64,000 nucleotides of DNA from NCBI GenBank assembly GCA_900323505.1, contig OOIN01000012.1, forward strand, positions 868,001-932,000. Direction: 5' to 3'. The stretch is from Ustilago trichophora (Eukaryota > Basidiomycota > Ustilaginomycetes > Ustilaginales > Ustilaginaceae). Both the position numbers and the translations under genes were made by a program. Positions 10,310-20,474 of the stretch are shown in pieces. The notes under the pieces were generated by a model, which saw nothing but the letters and a program-made list of their open reading frames with translations, had not been told where the DNA came from and did not search any database. How positions within the stretch are numbered: position 1 is the stretch's first letter; every line of letters begins with the position of its first letter.

Positions 10310-13300
10310 TCAATTATGGATGCGAGTGTCGCTGGTGGGAGCAAGTTGACTGCTGCTCGACGTCGATAATTCGCTCGCAATAGGCTGAGACGATTGTCCC
10401 GCTCGTTCTGCTTCCAGTTCAAGCTGCGCTCCTCGAGTAATGTCTGCCATCAGCCCACCCAGCACCGTCTCGATCACCGTGGCTCGTTCCACTGCTTTCT
10501 CCGTCCGCTGTGCATTCGCATCCAGCTCCTTTCTGACATCCTTCATCGCCAAACTGTGCTGGCTCATCAGCTCCTTGACCTCGGCGTGATGCTTGTGCGT
10601 CAGATCCTTCATCTCGGCACTCAGCTGAGATAAGGTCGCTTCCATCTTGGCCAGCGCCTGCTTGTGCTCGTTGACAAGCTTTGCATGTGCATTTTCGTGC
10701 TCTTGGGTTTGCGTTGCGCGTGCTTCTTCGTGTTCCTGTGCTTGTTGTGCCAATGCTCTGGCGTGCTCTTCGGCTTGTTTGGCTTGCAGCTTTTTGATCT
10801 CTTCCACCTGGCCTGCGATCATCTTCTGATTCGACTGACTAAAGATGCGCAGGATCTCGGTGACCACCCGCAGATTCATGTTATCGAGCGAACCGAGCCC
10901 AGCAGAAGGTGGTTCCGAGGCTGCCGGTCTCGATGCGGTGGGAGGGGCAGCAACCTCGTCAGGCACTACGCTCGTCGCCAATGTTACCGATTCGGCAACG
11001 GGTTCGCCTTGCGCGATTGCCTGAGCTACCACAGCGGGCACTGCTGCAGGCGAAATGACGACCTGAGGAGGAGACGAAGAAGGAGGTGCGGTAGTAGCAG
11101 AAGCCGTCGCTGAGGTCAACGAGGGTGCGACCCTCGACACATTTGCTTCGACAGGAAGAGTAGCCCTGGTCGGTACGACCGCAGCTGCAGAAGCCGGTTG
11201 AGCGGAAACGGGCGCATCGCTTGATGCTAGAGGGACAGTAGTGGCCGTGGCTTCCTGGACGACGTGGGCAGGGCGTGAATGAATGGGAGCCTGCGCCAAG
11301 ATCACCTTGGCCACACTCTGCTTGCTCGAAGTTGGGTAGACTTCGGAGAAGGAGGCCGAAGATGGGGACGAACCAGACGACGATCCCATGGACAGGGCTG
11401 TGCTGACTGGCGACACCGGATTGCCTTGACCCTTTCGCAGCACAAACTTCCTGATGCCGTTGGCCAGGGTCGGTGCCAAGGAGGACGCATCGTCCTCGGC
11501 CACAGAACGCATAGCCACATCGGCTGTCGTTGCAGTTCCAACGAGTCTGGGCTGCTGCACAGGTGCTGCAGCGAGAATCGGAACACCAACCACCCCTTGA
11601 GGTCGCAAAATCTGTTCGACCGGCTCGTCCTCCTCCATCGGCTGAGCGTTAGAGAGCGTGTCAAGCTTGGCCTTCTTGTTGGACACCGTCTTTGGTGAAG
11701 CAGTGGACGGCGACTGGATCAGGTCGTTTTGGCGCTTGCGCGAGACCGGCGTCGTCGAAGACGAAGCGGAAGAGGATTGAGCAGCCGCAGCCTGTACTTT
11801 GTCAACAGCTGCTTTTCTGGTTTGCTTGACACCGAGCGTGCCAGAGAGTCCATGTGGATGCTCTTCCGAAACATCGAGGAAGCCGATGCGGCACTTTTTG
11901 TTGATGGGTGTGCATTTCTTGTGGATCTTTGCCGCTTCGATGAGGGCAAAATGCGCGCGTGCCTCGTCGTTGAAATCGAGCGGGTCTTGCTTCCATTCTT
12001 TATAGTCAAGCGTGCTGTTTTTTCGATGGTATCGGTGGAAGAGATCGGGGTCGTTCTGGGCCAAAGCATGCACCGGATGGATGTGCATCTTGTGCAAGAG
12101 GCATCCATAGCAGTACGAATGGCGGCACGGCTTGCAATCGTATCTCTGCGATATGTCCAGCGTCGCCTTGCAGATCTTGCACTGCGCCTTGTTCTGACGC
12201 CAGTCTGGGGTCTGCCGGATGCTGTAAAGCTTGTATGCTGCCATGAAGCTAAACGGCCACGTCTTCTTGCCGATAGCATCTTCAGTCCAGATCTCCACTT
12301 CTCGCAGCGGAAGTTCCTCGTCGTCATCTTCGGCATCGTCAGGATCGTCAGCTTGAGCAGACGCGGTCGGCTGCGTCGAGACTGCTAGGGTCGGCCGCAC
12401 TTTGAGCAGAGTCTGTGCGGCGTCGTTTCGAATCTGCAAGCGCTCGCCAAAATTGCGCCAGTGCTGACGGGGCTGAAGCTCGTGTTCGGCATCGGGACAG
12501 CCACACAGTCGGCCTTGACAGTAACACAAGGCGCAGAACGTCTCACCCTCAGGGCATTCAAAGTAACCGTGCAAGACATCGGCACCGCAAAAGTCGCATT
12601 CGACGTAGCTGTCATGGCCTCCCACGACCTCGATCTCGCGCCATTTGGGAAGAAACTCGTCAGTGAGGATAGCGTCGTACAGCTGGAGAAGCCCACGGAA
12701 TTCACGAATGACTCTGGGTGGAGTCTCGATGCGCTTTTCGAAGTTGGCCTCGACCTGTTCGGTCATTCTGATCAGCGTCTCCTCGATGACCGGCTTAACA
12801 TGGTAGCTCTCTTCACGACAGTAGCGTTGATAGAGGGGCAGATCGGTGGTGAGTGCGCTAGCAAGCGTTTCGACCGTCATTCGAGACCACGCCGCATTCA
12901 TGGTCCGGCCTCCCGTGTTGATGACCATATACATAGCGCGCGAAGGGATCAGCACGAGATCGCCAACAGTCTGCTGGCAGGAAAAGATGGGGAAAGGTGC
13001 ATCTTGGAGCTCGTTGGGATGAGGGGCAAACTTTTCCTGCAAAGGGTCAGCGCCCTTGGACGCAATGTATCGTTCCACCGCATCAGCATCCGCCGGGTCA
13101 GTGATCATCCAAATGGAAGAGGCACCTGAATCCGACCAGACCATGAGATTCTGACCCAGACCGGAGCACAATTCGCGATGCAGCGGTGTACCCGTGCGTC
13201 CAGGGCCAAAGAAGCACTTCTGGGTCGCAGAGCGCGCGTTTTCAACGAGAGAGGCAGCGATATCCTGGTCGCCGTGATACTCGAGACGCGGATGCACCAT

Positions 13301-15154
13301 GGTGGCAAAAGCCTCTGCCCATTCCGGCGGACATGGCAAGGCGTTGCCGTAGAGCTTCTCCGTCTGTCCCGGAGAGTAGTTCCTCTCCTTCTCGCAGCGA
13401 GCGAGAAAGTCGGACAGAGGAAGCTCTTGGTCGATCCCATTGGTGAGATTGCGAACCCTGACCGTGTCACGGCCCGCTTGCTGACTTGTTCTGAGCTGCT
13501 CGTATTTGTTGGGATTGAAGAGAGCTGAAGACCATGCCGCAGTTTTATGAAGATCTGAAATAATCAGAGGCTCGCCTTGAGCCTCAACGAGGCCCCTGAT
13601 GAGTTGCTCGAGCTCGTCTTCGGATACGTCCAGGCAGCTGATGGTCGGAATCGTTTTGAACTTGCCACCTTCTTTGGTCAGCGTGCCATAATTCACAGAT
13701 TCTGAAGAGGTCAGGAAGCTTGTGGGCGGAGCTTGCAGAGTGTTGATTTTTGAGATGGAGCTTGCAGATTTGAAGCTCTTCTTGCTGGTGATGCGTGGCG
13801 AAGCGGCCGGCAGTGTGTTGGCATTGGAGGTCGGCAAAATCTCGGTCGACGTAGGCTGCGAGGCGAGCGGACGCACATTCGAAGCTCCAGCGGCCTGTGC
13901 TGGAATTGGAGGCTCGGGCTGAGGCTGAGGCTGAGGCTGAGGCTGGGCTTGAGCCTGGGCCTGAGCGACAGGTTGCTTTTTGGGGGACGACTTCGCAAGG
14001 GCTGGAGACTGTGTCTGTGCAGTGACGGTCCCTGTCGTTTGGGAAACTTTTGACCCATGAGTCAAAGGTACGACCTGGGGTTTTGAGATTGTTGCCGCGA
14101 GAGCCGGAACCAGAGTCTGAGATGTGCTGAAAGGTGCTTTGTGGCTCGTTGCTGTCGTCTGCGATGGCTGGGCCGACTGAACCTGCTGTGTCACTGAAGT
14201 TTGTGGTGCGGTTTGTGTGACGGTGACGTGTGAGAGGGACCTTGGAGGAGCTGGTGCTCGTCGCGAGGGACTGTTGGGTGAAGCTGTCGATGCTTGCACT
14301 GGAGGCTGCAAACTTTGTGGCGGCTTCAGAGTAGGTCGCTGTCCAGAGACTGGTGGGGCAATATGAGGCTGTGGGCGATTTTCGACCGGTGGGCTAGCTT
14401 GAGTCTGTGCTCGAGCATCAGGCTGACTCGAACGTGGGACGGGTGACGAGACTGTCGATCCGACCTGGCTGGGCACGATGGGAGGACTCTGTGGCTCGGG
14501 CTGTACAACTATTCCGTGTGCCTTTGATGAAGATGTAGCTTGAGTAGTCTTACTCTGATTTTGAAGCTGCACAGTCTTTGTCAGATTCGGAGATCTCGCC
14601 ACTGCGCCTCTCTGTGCGTCCAAATCCGACGACAGTCCAGTTTCCTGTTCGATGATACCGTTCGAGACAGGAAGGCTGGCAATGCGATCGAGCGAGCCAC
14701 TGGCACTGCGATGGCTGATGTTCGGGACAGAAGGAAGTGCAGCGCAATTGGACGAGCCACTTGGGGCGCGTCCGTCTGTGCCTAGAGCCGCTTGAGCTTG
14801 AGCTCCATTCGGAAACGAGCTCGTCGAAGTGATAGTACTGTTCGACGGCATTGTACCGGGTGATGCGGGCGAGTTTAAACTCGACGGCGACAAGAAGGAA
14901 GACGATGCTGTGGTGGGGCTTCTAGAGGATGCTGGCAAAGTGGCAATAGCCGAAAGCGCAGCCGACTTTGTGCTTCTACGAGGTGAAGGATGTGGACGCG
15001 AGCTGACAGGTGGCCGAATGGACCGTTGCTGTTCTTGCTGCTGCTGCTGCTGCTGCTGCGGCAATTGCGACGCGTGTGTATGCGATTGCGACTGCGACTG
15101 CCTTTGCGCACGCGCCAACGCGTCCGAGTCTCGATGAAAATGGGAATACGACAT
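10310..15154 (-). CDS. JmjC-domain protein with Cys-rich zinc-binding clusters and C-terminal coiled coil
   Basis: Uninterrupted frame; the first in-frame ATG is at 15154 (1614 residues). The same frame continues upstream only through a TTG, and an upstream coding exon cannot be excluded. The N-terminal 450 residues are Ser/Pro/Gln-rich with a Q-run near residue 35 and a QP repeat. The JmjC-type core includes TPLHREL (His659, Glu661), QNLMVWSDSG, IWMITDP and GDLVLIPSRAMYMVIN. Two Cys clusters follow: CDFCGADVLHGYFEC through CGCPDAEHE near 850-895, and CKICKATLDISQRYDC through YCYGCLLHKMHIH near 990-1025, resembling a zf-4CXXC_R1 type. A long low-complexity part ends in an Ala/Gln/Glu/Lys-rich helix at about 1435-1530, probably a coiled coil. 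Likely a nuclear chromatin factor. The distal iron ligand position reads Tyr742 in my alignment, so demethylase activity is doubtful. Confidence 0.85.
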   Translation of the reverse strand: MSYSHFHRDSDALARAQRQSQSQSHTHASQLPQQQQQQQQEQQRSIRPPVSSRPHPSPRRSTKSAALSAIATLPASSRSPTTASSSFLSPSSLNSPASPGTMPSNSTITSTSSFPNGAQAQAALGTDGRAPSGSSNCAALPSVPNISHRSASGSLDRIASLPVSNGIIEQETGLSSDLDAQRGAVARSPNLTKTVQLQNQSKTTQATSSSKAHGIVVQPEPQSPPIVPSQVGSTVSSPVPRSSQPDARAQTQASPPVENRPQPHIAPPVSGQRPTLKPPQSLQPPVQASTASPNSPSRRAPAPPRSLSHVTVTQTAPQTSVTQQVQSAQPSQTTATSHKAPFSTSQTLVPALAATISKPQVVPLTHGSKVSQTTGTVTAQTQSPALAKSSPKKQPVAQAQAQAQPQPQPQPQPEPPIPAQAAGASNVRPLASQPTSTEILPTSNANTLPAASPRITSKKSFKSASSISKINTLQAPPTSFLTSSESVNYGTLTKEGGKFKTIPTISCLDVSEDELEQLIRGLVEAQGEPLIISDLHKTAAWSSALFNPNKYEQLRTSQQAGRDTVRVRNLTNGIDQELPLSDFLARCEKERNYSPGQTEKLYGNALPCPPEWAEAFATMVHPRLEYHGDQDIAASLVENARSATQKCFFGPGRTGTPLHRELCSGLGQNLMVWSDSGASSIWMITDPADADAVERYIASKGADPLQEKFAPHPNELQDAPFPIFSCQQTVGDLVLIPSRAMYMVINTGGRTMNAAWSRMTVETLASALTTDLPLYQRYCREESYHVKPVIEETLIRMTEQVEANFEKRIETPPRVIREFRGLLQLYDAILTDEFLPKWREIEVVGGHDSYVECDFCGADVLHGYFECPEGETFCALCYCQGRLCGCPDAEHELQPRQHWRNFGERLQIRNDAAQTLLKVRPTLAVSTQPTASAQADDPDDAEDDDEELPLREVEIWTEDAIGKKTWPFSFMAAYKLYSIRQTPDWRQNKAQCKICKATLDISQRYDCKPCRHSYCYGCLLHKMHIHPVHALAQNDPDLFHRYHRKNSTLDYKEWKQDPLDFNDEARAHFALIEAAKIHKKCTPINKKCRIGFLDVSEEHPHGLSGTLGVKQTRKAAVDKVQAAAAQSSSASSSTTPVSRKRQNDLIQSPSTASPKTVSNKKAKLDTLSNAQPMEEDEPVEQILRPQGVVGVPILAAAPVQQPRLVGTATTADVAMRSVAEDDASSLAPTLANGIRKFVLRKGQGNPVSPVSTALSMGSSSGSSPSSASFSEVYPTSSKQSVAKVILAQAPIHSRPAHVVQEATATTVPLASSDAPVSAQPASAAAVVPTRATLPVEANVSRVAPSLTSATASATTAPPSSSPPQVVISPAAVPAVVAQAIAQGEPVAESVTLATSVVPDEVAAPPTASRPAASEPPSAGLGSLDNMNLRVVTEILRIFSQSNQKMIAGQVEEIKKLQAKQAEEHARALAQQAQEHEEARATQTQEHENAHAKLVNEHKQALAKMEATLSQLSAEMKDLTHKHHAEVKELMSQHSLAMKDVRKELDANAQRTEKAVERATVIETVLGGLMADITRGAQLELEAERAGQSSQPIASELSTSSSSQLAPTSDTRIHN

Positions 15155-16740
15155 TTTGCTATCGGAATCCAGGCCACTTGAGCCATGAATCGACAACCAA
15201 ATGCAGTTCGGCGAATCTCAGTTCTCAAGCGACCAAGCTGTTGGACGTAGCAGGTCTGGTCCGGCAACGTGACCTGAATGGCAGCGTGATGGTAGACGGG
15301 AAGGGACAGAGCTTGATTCGAGGATGTGTGCACCTTGAAACGATCGAGACAGGTATGATTCACGTCAGAGAAGAGTGTGGGCGTTGGGTTGTGTCTGGTT
15401 TTCGATTTCCGTTTTGAAATTTGAGCGCGTATCCTGTGGCAAAAATTTCCACCCGTTTTTCTTGCGCGATCGATGTGCTGTGTGGGCCGCCGTCGTTTTC
15501 AAACAGTTCACAAAAGCAGCTCGACTCTTGTGCTGGACAAGGAAGGCAGCTGATCGCTTTTCGCCAGGACTTGAGAGGTCGTCAGTGTCGACACGTGTGA
15601 CACCAGAGATCGTTGAAGGGGAGATGAAGCCAATTCGCGCTGAATTCGAGATGAAACGGCGACAGTGCCGCGGAACGTCACCGGATGTTGCAACGTAGAA
15701 AGAGTTGAGCCAAGCAACTTGTTGAATTTGGTGGTCGACAAGGGTGACAATACTTGAGGTGAATTGTGGGCCTGCTGAGAAGTGCCGCCTGGGATCGAAT
15801 GGCCAAACATCAACACCGTGTTGTGTAGAGTGAGTTCGAGTTGGTAGCGTTGCTCGTATTGGATGCAGACGAGACGAGATTGAGATCGAGATGGGCTGTC
15901 AGGGACGGGCGCGCTATCTAGCGGCCGACAGATTGGCGAGGCGAGTCTACGCTGCGCTGCCCTGTATTTGACGCGCCGAGAAGCTTTAACCGCAGCAGTT
16001 GGCGACAAGCTCAGCGTTAGCGGCTGCAGATCTGCGTAGCCAACTCAAGGCTATTGCTCCAGTGTCCAGCAAGCTCAAGTGGGCAAGAAACAGTGGAGAG
16101 ATGGAACTCAGAATCGGATCAGCGCCGACAAAATGGAGAGAGCACGAACTGGAAATCACAGATCGTATGCAAGTTTGCGTGGATTTTTTTTAAGGTGATT
16201 TTTGAAAAAAAAAGGAGCTGGATTATTGGCGTCGTTGGCCGGTGTCAAGTGTCTCTGAAGCCTTTGTTCGACCACATACAGCCGATCTGATGCACACAGC
16301 CCATACAATGGCGAAGTCTTGCGAGCGAGTCGTGTTGGCCGAGCCGCCAAAGCAGACGCATCATGAGCCGTCTCGAGAAAGTTTACAATTTCCATGGTAG
16401 GATAGTCAATCGAGCAAGTGATGAGCGAGAACAAAATCCCTTAGAAAAGGGAGGGAAAAGAGAAAAGCTTGATACGTGATCAACTGCCATCGCTTCGTTT
16501 CCGTTGTATCATCACAACTTGCTTTTGGCGTAGCCGTGTAGTCTGATGGAGCACAAGTGTGACAGAACAAGTGTCGGACGAACCGATGGATCCAACACGC
16601 AGACGATCAGCTGCCTGAGCTATGCGCAGCAGCAGGCTGAGCTGTTGTTCTGTACAGTAGCGTCGCCACATCCGACTTGGAATCATCTTGATGCCACACA
16701 CCACCACCTACTCAAACCACACAACCACCATCAGCTCGAT
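15155..16740. other. Divergent intergenic region between JmjC and HEI10-like genes
   Basis: About 1.6 kb with no supportable gene. It should contain both promoters. An A-rich run lies near 16195-16214 and one TACAGTA at 16653, 88 bp before the HEI10-like ATG. Open frames here look random. Confidence 0.5.
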
Positions 16741-18988
16741 ATGGCGTCCATTATCTCAGAGCCATCCCCAAGCTTCTTGGATCACCTGCACTGTTCGGTC
16801 TGTTATCGCAGCTATGTCGTCAGCTCTCGCGACGCCTCATCGAATCATCACTACGAAGAAGGCGGGCAAGAGTCTTTCTGGATCGGCGAGGTTCGTTATT
16901 CCTTTTCGTCTTACCTGTTTCTGTGCTCATCAGTTTCCGGCTGACACCGCGCATCGCAATCCTTCTTATCGCCTGCTTTAGTGCAAGCATGTTCTTTGCT
17001 ATAAAGATCTCAGCCGTGAGTTTCAACTCGGCGAAAAAGCACAAGGAAATTCTACTGATGACCTGCACTCGAATACAGGCGGTGATGGCCCAGATACAAA
17101 CCTGTTGCCCGAACAGATTCAAGGAATTTGCGCTTCCTGCTCTCAGAATGTTCGTTGGATCAGGCTGCGACCCGATCATGTAAGTTTGGCTTCTCGACCT
17201 CATCACCTCATCTAAAAAAGTGACCAGCGTCAAGGCTGATGTGTCCTCTTGATTGCTATGCTTTCGTGTCTTGCAGCTTCCGGAGCCTGTCTGTCACTTG
17301 CTGGCGCCTGTTGAGACGTCAATGAGCATGCTTACGGCCGCATACGAGGTAGGTCCCATCGACCATCCGTCCTTTTTCGTCATCACCATGTCAATAACCT
17401 TTCCACTAATTTTTTTGCGGATCTTTGAGTTTCGCGCCAAATCCAGTTTCAGGTGAGATCGTTTATCGAATGGACCAGCAAGCTGTGTCATGTAGGCAGG
17501 ATCTGACCACGATTATCTTCGGACGAGGCAGTTCAAGCAAATGTCGGAGTTGATCACGTAGGTCTAGGCCTGACGCACGACACCAAGCAGCAAGAAAGCC
17601 AGCCTTCTCACGAGTTTATTGCGACCTGCTCTTTGATTTCATCGCTGCCGATCGGACGTCTCAGATTCCTAAAAGCAAAGACGCTCGAGCAAAAGCAGGT
17701 ATTCGAAGGCATCCGCAAAGAATTTCGTCAGTTTCGCAACCTGAAAGCGTGCGTCTCTTCCCTCGTCATTTTCCCTTGAACAGCTGCTGAGCGATGTCGG
17801 TACTGATGGAGCTTGAACTTGATCTTGACGCTCGACTTGACTCGACTGCACCCGACTCGAGACAGAGAATTGGAAGAAGCACGAGCCGAAAATCGCAACT
17901 TAAAGGCAAAGATCGTAGCACTGCAACCACCGCCTCTCAACGATGGTGGCGTCGTTCATCCTCAAAATGGGTGAGTGCGGTATACTGGTCCGTGACCGAC
18001 AAGTGGGCAACCATCGGCACGATCTAATATGGCCGAGCTACTGCTTACTTGTGTAAAGTACCCACGGTCCCTTGTCATGTCATCTCCGATAGCGTGTCAC
18101 AAGCTAGCAGCGAGGGTGGAAGGGGGGGCGGAGGACCTTTTCTACAACCTTCTAGACCATTTGCATTCCATCAAGGGCAGCCGCGCGACCAGCACCATCC
18201 GCACGCAAGTGCATCGAATGGCCAATTCCGGGCGATGCTTCTCTATGATCATGATCAGCAGCGATATCGGTATGTTTTCGCTCAAACTCGCTGTCTGGAA
18301 CCCTTCGTTTGCTGAAAATGATCGACGCTGACTCAGAGATTGCTCTATCTACAACAAAGACCGCCAACACGTCCAACCACTTCCTGTTCGGACGTCTTCG
18401 CATATAAGCCACCGCCCGTGCCCTTTCGAGAAATGGCCCCGACCACTCGAGGACCGAGGACCCCTGTTCGAGGTGAGTTGCAGCATCGACGAGGAATTTC
18501 ACGTCGAAATACGCATCTCAGCAGCTTCTGTATAGTTCCGAAGCTGACGCGAGGTGTTTTCGATTTTCTTTGTGGTCTCAATAACGGACCAACCAGAGCG
18601 CTTTCGACATCAGCCATCGGTGCCGCTGATCCGTCCTCCGTGTAGCCCGACTAAACAAGAAGCCGGCTCTATGCAGCGACAATCATCTAAAAGTTCGCCC
18701 ATCTGCCAGCGACCTGGCCAATATGGTGTCTCGGGAGAGAATTCTCAGCGCAAGTCTCTGGGCTCTCGCTCTTTTCCCACTCTGTCCCGCGACGAGAGTC
18801 AGCTCCGACGCTCGGACAAGGCTAGCTCATGGTCAGCACATAAACCTGCCAACTCTGACATGGCAGCCGGTCCTTTCCTAAAAGGAGCCGCGTCGGTGCC
18901 TGTGACCTATGTGCGCCCTGACGGCGAAGTCTCTGGCTCACATGATGTTGCCATGCCACACGAACAGCATCTCAAAGCCGAAAAGTGA
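16741..18988 (+). CDS. HEI10/Zip3-like RING finger and coiled-coil protein (predicted meiotic crossover E3 ligase)
   Basis: Ten exons that I joined by splice signals: 16741-16890, 16982-17179, 17277-17348, 17447-17452, 17496-17557, 17665-17748, 17866-17970, 18093-18269, 18337-18472, 18599-18988. The sum is 1380 nt, giving 459 residues with no internal stop. The RING is C18-x2-C21, then CKHVLCYKD (C51, H53, C56, D59) and CASC (C100, C103). After it comes AAYEFQ followed seven residues later by Tyr, which aligns with the TYQ...Y segment that links RING to coiled coil in human HEI10. A heptad-rich helix fills about 150-226, including LKAELEEARAENRNLKAK. The C-terminal half is disordered and rich in Ser, Arg and His. 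In other organisms HEI10, RNF212 and Zip3 mark and stabilise meiotic crossover sites. Exons 1-7 are well supported; the acceptors of exons 8 and 10 were chosen to keep the frame and are less certain. Confidence 0.78.
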
Positions 18989-19187
18989 CGATTTGGAGCG
19001 ACCAAATTGCTAAGTGTGATGGGGCCAAGCTGGCCAAAGTAAAAGTACAAAGATGGGTCAGAGATGAAGGAGTCACAAGGAGGGCTCAGGGATTACGAAT
19101 GAATGCCAACGATGCGATGCTCTGCAAAGTAACCAGGTGTCAGCGAATGTTTGCGTGGTCATCAAGTGTTGATGCAACATTGTTCAA

Positions 19188-20474
19188 TCAATCAGAATCG
19201 ATCTCGATCACATCGCGCTTCGAGTCATTGAGGCTGCGACCGTCTGAACTTGACGGAGTCGCATATCGACTGCTTCTCGAGCTCTCACCGAGCACACGGC
19301 CACCGCCTAGTGTGAAAGCCGATTTCGCCTCTGTACTCGGCTTGGGTTCTTGCTTCTCTTGCGGTTTGGGCCGCGGTGCTCGACCGGATAGAGTTGTACC
19401 GGAACCGCCAAACGTCTCGGTCGTCTTTTCCTTGGCCTCGTCCTTCGGTTTGCCACCCACGGGAATGACCTCGTAACCGAAGAAGAGTTTGCCAAAGGGC
19501 AGATTGAGGGCGGCGGGGATCTTTTTCTCGGTGAGCTGGGTATCGTTTGTCACGATGCGTGGGATGTCGGTGCGTCGGACCATGCTGAACGGATCGAGCT
19601 GTTCAATTTGGCGATCTTTCTTTCCTTTGCTCTTCTTGCCGCTCAGCGTCTGGCCGGATCCACGGAAGGGTCCGGCAGGGGTAGCTACGCCGGATCCACC
19701 AGCTGCGCTTGTACCTGCCAACGAACCGGGTGTTGAGGTACGTGTGGGGGGGATCGATTCGACACGCGAACTGTCAATGTTGAGCTTGGACGCCATCGTC
19801 GGCGGTGGAGGACGAGGCTGTGGTGTGGGCTCCACATAGCCCTTTGGGGGTGCAAAGTCGACCTCTAGATCCGTTTCGATGATCGATATGCCATCTGCGT
19901 TGGGTGTGATCTCCATGATGAGGATCTCGAATGTGAGACAGTTGTAACTGATTTCGACAATGTCTCCTGGCGTCAATGCGGAAAAGTTGCGGAAGGCCTG
20001 CTCGAGCACAGCCTTTGGATCGCTGATCTCCAAAAAGTCGACGGTCTGAGGCTGAATCTTGACCATCTTGCCCTTGGGCAGCGTGGCACCAGTCAATCGA
20101 ATGGGATCACCTTCCGAAAGGCCCAAAGTACGCATCATCCATGCGGGAAGGTGCACGTTGCCTTCATCTGCAATGAACTCGAGGACACCTGCGTGCGTAC
20201 GACGCACTTCGGAAGCGCCTGTGCTGCGCAGCTCAAAGAACCATGGCGACTCGATTTCGAGGTTTGTAAGGTGGGCAAGTGCGGAAGGTGGCATGATGAT
20301 CTTGCCTCCATAGCTGACGTTGAGTCGTTCTTTTCCGGGTAGCATGGCCATGCTGTACGCCTTGAAGTATTCGTCGTAGGCCCGTGGTGGACGAGGGAAT
20401 CGTGGATCCATGCCATTCTGCATGAATCGATTCAAGTTGGCGAATCCGCCATCTAGGCCGCCGAACATCGACAT
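19188..20474 (-). CDS. UFD1: UFD1, substrate-recruiting cofactor of the Cdc48/p97 segregase
   Basis: 428 residues, no intron, from the ATG at 20474 (M-S-M-F-G-G); the upstream continuation of the frame is unsupported leader. UFD1 with NPL4 recruits ubiquitinated clients to Cdc48 in ER-associated degradation and chromatin extraction. The N-terminal double-psi barrel domain fills about residues 20-215, with GGKIIMPPSAL, a WFFELR stretch, HLPAWMM, VKIQPQTVDFLEI, NFSALTPGDIVEISYN and the closing VDFAPPKGYVEP, all typical of the family. The C-terminal half is low complexity, with two GS-rich repeats and one FGYEV-containing segment, where p97/NPL4-binding elements sit in other fungi. The last residues are I-E-I-D-S-D. 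Head-to-head with CCT4 and tail-to-tail with the HEI10-like gene, 199 bp apart. Confidence 0.95.
   Translation of the reverse strand: MSMFGGLDGGFANLNRFMQNGMDPRFPRPPRAYDEYFKAYSMAMLPGKERLNVSYGGKIIMPPSALAHLTNLEIESPWFFELRSTGASEVRRTHAGVLEFIADEGNVHLPAWMMRTLGLSEGDPIRLTGATLPKGKMVKIQPQTVDFLEISDPKAVLEQAFRNFSALTPGDIVEISYNCLTFEILIMEITPNADGISIIETDLEVDFAPPKGYVEPTPQPRPPPPTMASKLNIDSSRVESIPPTRTSTPGSLAGTSAAGGSGVATPAGPFRGSGQTLSGKKSKGKKDRQIEQLDPFSMVRRTDIPRIVTNDTQLTEKKIPAALNLPFGKLFFGYEVIPVGGKPKDEAKEKTTETFGGSGTTLSGRAPRPKPQEKQEPKPSTEAKSAFTLGGGRVLGESSRSSRYATPSSSDGRSLNDSKRDVIEIDSD

Noticed and set aside
9124..15154. A secondary-metabolite cluster around the MDR reductase
   Set aside because: No polyketide synthase, peptide synthetase, terpene synthase or P450 lies nearby; the neighbours are SCAP-like and JmjC genes.
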